Assembly: GCA_964425215.1 (NCBI GenBank)
Contig: CAYRLW010000002.1
Span: 76,754 to 140,753 of the forward strand
Reading direction: 5' to 3'
Origin: CAYRLW01 sp964425215
Lineage (GTDB): Bacteria > Spirochaetota > Spirochaetia > Treponematales > Breznakiellaceae
DNA: 64,000 nt
This document shows, in pieces, positions 59,872 to 64,000 of the stretch. The position numbers and the translations under genes were made by a program. The notes beneath the pieces were generated by a model. It did no database searches and was not told the origin of the DNA. It saw only the letters and a list, made by a program, of their open reading frames with translations. Positions within the stretch are counted from its first letter, which is position 1. Every line of letters starts with the position of its first letter.

Positions 59872-60747
59872 TTAGTGGGTTGTGGGGGGTAGACGGCGGG
59901 ATCGAAGCATCATCACATCCCCAAAGCCGAAACGCTTGGCCCATTGATCCGCCATCGTCTTTAGCCACCGTGGTCCTATTCCCGAGGCCAAACCTCCCCA
60001 GGTAACGGTTCTTTCTATCAAAAAACCTTCCTGTTCTAGCAAACGGGTCAGGGTCCTTTTTGAAAATAGATACAGGTGGTCGAATATGGCCGAACGCCAA
60101 CGGCTTCCAAAAAGGCGCGCCTGAAATCCGTCGCTGTTAGGGGTGGTAATAAAAAGATAGCCCCCATCCCGTAGAATACGATGGGACTCCCGTACAAAGG
60201 ATCGGGGGTCGTTCAGGTGCTCGATCAAATGGGAAGCCAGCACTACATCAAAGGATGAATCGGGAAAGCGGGCGGACTCGAGGGTAGTGTTTAAAACGTT
60301 TAAACCCCGGACTTCCCGGGCGTACTTGGCCGAGGGGCTACAAAGTTCAACCCCCGAAACGGTCCACCCCTGTTCCCTAAGGCGCTGTAGCAGGGCCCCC
60401 GTGGCGCACCCCACATCCAGAACCGTTCCCTTAGGCAGACTGAAAAAGTCCACATCTTTCAGAGCCAACTCTTGCAGACGGAGAAACGGAGCCTCGTTTT
60501 CCAATTCGTAGGCCAAATACTCGGCCCCATGGTGTTCCCTGTACCGGGCGGAAACCTCATCCGTTTCGACCTGGGGGTTGGACTGTATAAGGCCACAATC
60601 GGCGCACCGAACAAAGGAAAAACCTTCGCAATCCAGGGCTTTTCTAAAACGCCTTCCTCCGCAGAGGTTGCAGGGTATGGGCTTGCTTTTCTGTTGGGAC
60701 ACGGGGGTAGACCAGGTTTTGTAGGTCCCCTGAAAAGGTCTATTCAT
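59872..60747 (-). CDS. SAM-dependent methyltransferase with N-terminal zinc ribbon
   Basis: This is a 291-aa class I methyltransferase. The N-terminus has a zinc-ribbon pattern, CNLCGGRRF...CADCGLIQ. The SAM-binding motif is TVLDVGCATGALLQRL, followed by ASHLIEHLNDP and GGYLFITTPNSDGFQ. Such zinc-ribbon methyltransferases are common in surface-sugar and lipid loci, but the acceptor is unknown here. It overlaps the M23-like gene by 4 bp and precedes the phosphohexomutase, which hints at glycan modification. Confidence 0.85.
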   Translation of the reverse strand: MNRPFQGTYKTWSTPVSQQKSKPIPCNLCGGRRFRKALDCEGFSFVRCADCGLIQSNPQVETDEVSARYREHHGAEYLAYELENEAPFLRLQELALKDVDFFSLPKGTVLDVGCATGALLQRLREQGWTVSGVELCSPSAKYAREVRGLNVLNTTLESARFPDSSFDVVLASHLIEHLNDPRSFVRESHRILRDGGYLFITTPNSDGFQARLFGSRWRSAIFDHLYLFSKRTLTRLLEQEGFLIERTVTWGGLASGIGPRWLKTMADQWAKRFGFGDVMMLRSRRLPPTTH

Positions 60748-61625
60748 TCTACGGTAAGTTGATAGGTAATAGTCCGCTCATTACCCGCCTTATCGCGGAT
60801 AATAATTTCTACGGTAGCCCTGCCTCGGTTAAAAAGGCCCGTTCCCATATCGATGGTCTGATCGTCCTGGTAAACCTGATCGACCGCTTTCTTTTGATCT
60901 TCCGTCACCATTCGCTGTCCGTTTTTTGTTTCCAGGGTTTCAAATAATAAAAGTCCCTGGGCTACCCCGTTGATATACCATTGGGTTCTAAGGGGCACCA
61001 GGGCGTAGGTTTTCGAAGGCCCCTTAGATTCCCCAAAATCCACGAACAGACGGTACGATCCCTGCCGTATTTGTTTGGTTTGGGCCACGTTGATTCTCGC
61101 TCCCTCGGGGTTTACCAGGTAGAGCCCCCGAAGGACCGGCGGCCGCTCGTTCGGATTGACCGTTAAAACAAGACCCGGGTTTATCCACTGCTGTTGTCCC
61201 CTGTCGTATAGGGAGAAATAAAAGCCCGAAGCGCCGGACCACCCGGTTTTTCCCATGGTTCCCAGAATTGCTCCCTTTTCCATGTGAATCGGGGCCTGGA
61301 AATCCATCTGATTTTCCATTCTACCGTAAATTCCCACGATCCCGTCTCCCTGATCCACGGCTACCCAGGTTCCGAGGGGGGACGGCAATCGATTTGCTAA
61401 CGTGGATGGATCCTGTTTAAAAATAAGTTCCCCCCCCTCGGCCGCGTGAACCGGTCCGGTACCGACGAAAGTTTCTCCCACCGAAGCGGTTCCACTATCA
61501 TTGGACCCAAAATCTCGAACCAGTTCTCCCGTTTGGGTCGGCCAATCGATAGCAAAAACCGGAAAACTTAGGCCTTTTCCCAGTAATAGTAGGACCCATC
61601 CAATTTGTAGAAATTTTTTATACAC
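60744..61625 (-). CDS. LytM/M23-like protein with degenerate active site
   Basis: This is a 293-aa exported protein (signal QIGWVLLLLGKGLSFPVFA). It has an M23 peptidase-like core: a strand order with GPVHAAEGGELIF, LGTWVAVDQGDGIVGIYGRM and GTMGKTGWSGASGFYFSLYD. In active M23 enzymes the motifs are HxxxD, ...YxHL and HLHFE; here YGRM and GFYFSLYD lack the metal histidines. It is therefore probably a non-catalytic activator or binder, like EnvC-type proteins. The C-terminal half is an Ig-like sandwich. It is coupled to the methyltransferase gene. Confidence 0.78.
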   Translation of the reverse strand: MYKKFLQIGWVLLLLGKGLSFPVFAIDWPTQTGELVRDFGSNDSGTASVGETFVGTGPVHAAEGGELIFKQDPSTLANRLPSPLGTWVAVDQGDGIVGIYGRMENQMDFQAPIHMEKGAILGTMGKTGWSGASGFYFSLYDRGQQQWINPGLVLTVNPNERPPVLRGLYLVNPEGARINVAQTKQIRQGSYRLFVDFGESKGPSKTYALVPLRTQWYINGVAQGLLLFETLETKNGQRMVTEDQKKAVDQVYQDDQTIDMGTGLFNRGRATVEIIIRDKAGNERTITYQLTVE

Positions 61626-61630
61626 GATGG

Positions 61631-62722
61631 TTACCTTTTAATAAAATCGAAGGCCGCAAGCAGTTTATCGTTCCCAAGGAATAAACGATTTTCCCGGCGA
61701 TCGATGAACGCGGTGGATCCCCTAAAGGATGATGTAAGGATAACCGTATCGGGAAGTCCAATACCGATAAGGTTAAAACGCCCGTCTTTTTCTTCGGAAG
61801 TTAAAAGAAACAGCCGGTCGGAGCTTCCTTCCTCTTCCATTCCCACGATAGAACCATCCAGGGGAATGGTATAACTTTTACGGTGGCTTATATCAAAAAT
61901 CCCCAGGCCCTTTTCCCGTTCAAACGCGACTGTCCGGCCCCGGTCGATAAAAGTTAAAAAAACGGGACGTCGGAAGCCCGCAGTTAAATACTCATGGTAG
62001 CTTACCTTATACGGAACCCCCGAACGTTCAAGAAGGATAAACCGTTGCCGATCGATCCCCGAAATAAGGGCGATTTTTTTCCCGTCCCAGGAGAGCCTTG
62101 CTCCGACAATTACGGGGATCCGGGAGCCCCCCGCTTCAAAAGAAAAAATTGATTTGCCCTGATTATTCAAAACCTCAATGGTCCCGTTTAAACCGCCGAT
62201 CAGAACCAAGTCCGACTCCGCGTCCAAGGCCGTTATAGGGGCGCTGAAATCGTATTTCCAAAGGACCTTTCCCGAATTGTCGACCGATTCCACGGAATTT
62301 TGTTCATTGCCGACAATGAATATTTTATTATCCGCGAAGAAGGGATATCCGTGGGGGTTTTTAAGGTGGATAATCCCGTCATCCTTGAAAGAATGAACGT
62401 CGATTTGATCGTCCTGGGAACCGTACTCGGCCCAGAGGGAGGAGGAAAGGGAAACGTAGTTGTCTATGGGCTGATTAAAAGCGAAGTGCCCCTCCGGGTC
62501 AAAATAGCCAAAACGATCGGCAATCTTAAAGGGTATCCACGTGCCCGTGGAGGCGGGCAGAACTTTTTGGTCCCGATTCTCCGATCCAGCCTGGGGGGTT
62601 GAAACTATCCAGCGATTTATCAGAACCGTTTCTTCTGGTATGGGAGAAGAAGCAACAAAAAGGTAGACGATAAAAACGACAAAACTGAGAATAAGCCATT
62701 TTTTTCGTTTTTTTTCCGCCAC
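61631..62722 (-). CDS. Membrane-anchored beta-propeller-like protein
   Basis: This is a 363-aa protein with one N-terminal TM helix (KWLILSFVVFIVYLFVASS) and a periplasmic domain made of repeated beta blades of the PQQ/WD type (SVESVDNSGKVLWKYDFSAP; LVLIGGLNGTIEVLNNQGKS). The GTG at 62722 is chosen because GAGGT lies 5 nt upstream and a short basic leader then precedes the TM helix. The open frame extends to 62833 but overlaps the divergent cdd promoter and gene. It is the first gene of the five-gene minus-strand group. Likely a scaffold or sensor at the inner membrane. Confidence 0.78.
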   Translation of the reverse strand: MAEKKRKKWLILSFVVFIVYLFVASSPIPEETVLINRWIVSTPQAGSENRDQKVLPASTGTWIPFKIADRFGYFDPEGHFAFNQPIDNYVSLSSSLWAEYGSQDDQIDVHSFKDDGIIHLKNPHGYPFFADNKIFIVGNEQNSVESVDNSGKVLWKYDFSAPITALDAESDLVLIGGLNGTIEVLNNQGKSIFSFEAGGSRIPVIVGARLSWDGKKIALISGIDRQRFILLERSGVPYKVSYHEYLTAGFRRPVFLTFIDRGRTVAFEREKGLGIFDISHRKSYTIPLDGSIVGMEEEGSSDRLFLLTSEEKDGRFNLIGIGLPDTVILTSSFRGSTAFIDRRENRLFLGNDKLLAAFDFIKR

Positions 62723-62755
62723 AGGGACCTCATTTTTCCGCAAATTGTTTAAATT

Positions 62756-62784
62756 ATGGTATATTCTATTAAGACATCTGTCAA
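62756..62784 (-). promoter_or_regulatory. Candidate promoter of the minus-strand group
   Basis: Read on the minus strand: TTGACA (62779-62784), a 17-nt spacer, and TACCAT (62756-62761). The -35 is perfect consensus. A weaker plus-strand pair for cdd (TTGTTT at 62745, TATTAA at 62767) overlaps it, so the two divergent promoters may compete. Confidence 0.5.
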
Positions 62785-62800
62785 TCTTGGAGTTTTTACA

Positions 62801-63202
62801 ATGGATATGAAACAGCTCTTTACGATGGCCCAAGAGGCCGCTTTAGCTTCCTATTCTCCCTATTCTCACTTTAGGGTTGGCGCTGCCCTGCTCTGCGAGG
62901 ATGGTACGGTTTTTACGGGGACTAACGTGGAAAATCGATCCTTTGGGCTTACAATTTGCGCCGAACGAAGCGCCGTGGTTTCCGCCGTCAGCGCGGGAAA
63001 GCGGAAATTTGTAGCCTTGGCTATTTCCACCCCCGATTCTCCGACCCCGGTGGGGCCCTGCGGCGCCTGCCGACAGGTTATCAGTGAATTTATGGATTCC
63101 TCCGCTCCCGTTCATTTTGCCGGGGCCTCCGCCGACCGGGTGGAAACCACCGTAGGAGCACTGGTTCCCTTTGACTCCCTGCATAATTTAGGTTCAAAAT
63201 AG
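62801..63202 (+). CDS. cdd: Cytidine deaminase
   Basis: This converts cytidine and deoxycytidine to uridine forms in pyrimidine salvage (133 aa, tetrameric zinc type). Zinc ligands and the catalytic Glu are in TICAERSAV (C-A-E) and PVGPCGACRQVISEF (CxxC). The ATG at 62801 is chosen with GGAG about 9 nt upstream; the frame is open to 62756 but lacks a site there. It is divergent from the propeller-like gene. Confidence 0.96.
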   Translation: MDMKQLFTMAQEAALASYSPYSHFRVGAALLCEDGTVFTGTNVENRSFGLTICAERSAVVSAVSAGKRKFVALAISTPDSPTPVGPCGACRQVISEFMDSSAPVHFAGASADRVETTVGALVPFDSLHNLGSK

Positions 63203-63223
63203 TAAAGAAATTATTACTTTCAC

Positions 63224-63252
63224 TTGACATATTTTACGGTACATTGCAAAAT
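63224..63252 (+). promoter_or_regulatory. Candidate promoter of the HTH-PtsN gene
   Basis: TTGACA (63224-63229, perfect -35), a 17-nt spacer, and CAAAAT (63247-63252, four of six), about 40 bp before the start codon. Confidence 0.5.
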
Positions 63253-63291
63253 AGTAGCGTATACCTAATTTGCTTTGCTAAGGGAGTTGGC

Positions 63292-63948
63292 ATGATCGAA
63301 GACGATATTCTCACCATCGAAGAGGTGGCTAAATATTTACGGGTATCCGAAAGAACGGTTTATGATTGGGCCCAAAAGGGGGAAATCCCTTCGGGTAAAA
63401 TCGGTACCGTTTGGCGCTTTAAAAAATCGGAAATTGAAAAATGGGTTAACGATCGGCTAACGATGAATCGGATGAGCCCCCAATTCGCGTCGGTCCAAAT
63501 CGAGAATATCGTTTCTCCTGATCGGATCTTATTTTTAAATTATTCCACTAAACGGGATTCCCTCCTGGCTCTGGCGGATAACTTGGCCACCGCTCCGCAG
63601 GTAAAAAACCGGCAGGAATTGGCCTCCGAAATTATAAAGCGGGAAGAATTGATGAGTACGGCCATCGGAAGGGGTATTGCTATTCCCCACGTACGGCTTT
63701 CCTCGGTAACCGACCTGGTCGTTTCCGTCGGTATTAGCCAAATCGATATTATCGACTTTCAAACCCTGGACGATCAGCCCGTACGGCTCCTCTTTATGAT
63801 CGCCGCAGCCTACAACCAACACGCCTATTATCTGCAAACCCTCTCGTTTTTTAGCGCCAAGCTAAAGGACAAAGACCTGCGGCAGGCGTTAATGGCCGCC
63901 AAAACACCCCAAGAAGCCTACGCCATTCTAGTAGGCCAAAAGGCCTAG
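63292..63948 (+). CDS. HTH (excisionase/MerR-like) fused to PTS IIA-Ntr domain
   Basis: This is a 218-aa regulator. Residues ~5-55 form an excisionase-type winged HTH (LTIEEVAKYLRVSERTVYDW, then GKIGTVWRFKKSEIEKW). Residues ~75-218 are a PtsN-type EIIA domain with the phospho-His in GRGIAIPHVRLSS. A DNA-binding protein whose activity depends on phosphorylation by the PTS is the natural reading. The ATG at 63292 has AGGGAG 6 nt upstream. This architecture is known in treponemes and other spirochaetes. Its targets are unknown. Confidence 0.88.
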   Translation: MIEDDILTIEEVAKYLRVSERTVYDWAQKGEIPSGKIGTVWRFKKSEIEKWVNDRLTMNRMSPQFASVQIENIVSPDRILFLNYSTKRDSLLALADNLATAPQVKNRQELASEIIKREELMSTAIGRGIAIPHVRLSSVTDLVVSVGISQIDIIDFQTLDDQPVRLLFMIAAAYNQHAYYLQTLSFFSAKLKDKDLRQALMAAKTPQEAYAILVGQKA

Positions 63949-63954
63949 GTCTCC

Positions 63955-64000
63955 ATGGCCAAGGGGGGGGATGAGGAAACCGCGGCTTTTTTAAAAAGTC
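63955..64000 (+). CDS. Possible start of a further gene
   Basis: An ATG 6 bp after the HTH-PtsN stop opens a frame (MAKGGDEETAAFLKS) to the window edge. It is too short to identify, and no clear ribosome site is present. Confidence 0.3.
   Translation, partial: MAKGGDEETAAFLKS

Noticed and set aside
59624..60100. Open frame running through the N gap
   Set aside because: It is translated through unknown bases and combines the start of the phosphohexomutase with shadow frames of it and of the methyltransferase.

Overview
The window is a gene-dense piece (about 50% GC by eye) of a spirochaete chromosome, most likely a Treponema-like anaerobe. Supporting signs are a close relative of the Borrelia PUR-domain protein BpuR, a V-type rather than F-type ATPase, an anaerobe's oxygen-defence set (rubrerythrin, desulfoferrodoxin, rubredoxin), HTH-PtsN and PtsN regulators, and many lipoproteins and envelope proteins without recognisable function. 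The complex I-like cluster would suit a fermentative or acetogenic gut treponeme (termite-gut type), but that is inference. No rRNA, tRNA, CRISPR array, phage or transposase gene was seen. There is one 100-N assembly gap (59726-59825) inside a phosphohexomutase gene.

Layout. 1-5.1 kb: the end of clpB, an MFS transporter, a CoA-pyrophosphatase-type Nudix hydrolase and a dihydroorotate dehydrogenase-like flavoprotein. 5.3-16.7 kb: a 13-gene operon for a membrane-bound, Mrp-antiporter-linked respiratory complex whose order matches the archaeal Mbx/MBS scheme (A B C D F G H H' M J K L N). Its last gene fuses the NuoI/MbxN ferredoxin module to an NfnB/GltD-like FAD-NAD(P) module. 16.7-22.5 kb: two divergent groups of envelope proteins (LysM lytic transglycosylase, TPR lipoproteins). 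22.7-24.1 kb: rubrerythrin, desulfoferrodoxin and rubredoxin. 24.7-28.1 kb: yajC-secD-secF. 28.2-32.6 kb: ispH, valS and a SpoT-type HD hydrolase. 32.6-35.8 kb: gap, pgk and tpiA. 36.3-48.2 kb: a very long co-directional run of secG, ptsN, nine V-ATPase genes, a USP protein, a flavodoxin-like protein, a J-domain protein and map. 48.4-57.6 kb: an HtrA protease, a phosphoribosyltransferase, and a translationally coupled envelope trio ending in rnhB. 57.6-62.7 kb (minus strand): a BpuR-like protein, phosphohexomutase, a methyltransferase, a degenerate LytM/M23 protein and a membrane-anchored beta-propeller-like protein. 62.8-64 kb: cdd, an HTH-PtsN fusion and the start of another gene.

How the parts fit. 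The Mbx-like complex probably couples electron transfer between ferredoxin and NAD(P)(H) to Na+ or H+ movement through its Mrp and NuoL/M/N-type subunits. The V-ATPase could use or build the same gradient. The glycolytic genes supply reductant and ATP.

The strongest non-gene signal is a dispersed element of about 150 bp made of three hairpins. It has four full copies (3108-3260, 35921-36073, 49985-50136 and, inverted, 50780-50932) plus partial ones. The loop of hairpin 1 is conserved (TCTGTTG or TCTGTTA) while its stem changes by compensatory substitutions, which argues that the folded structure is under selection. Two copies bracket the phosphoribosyltransferase gene in inverted orientation.
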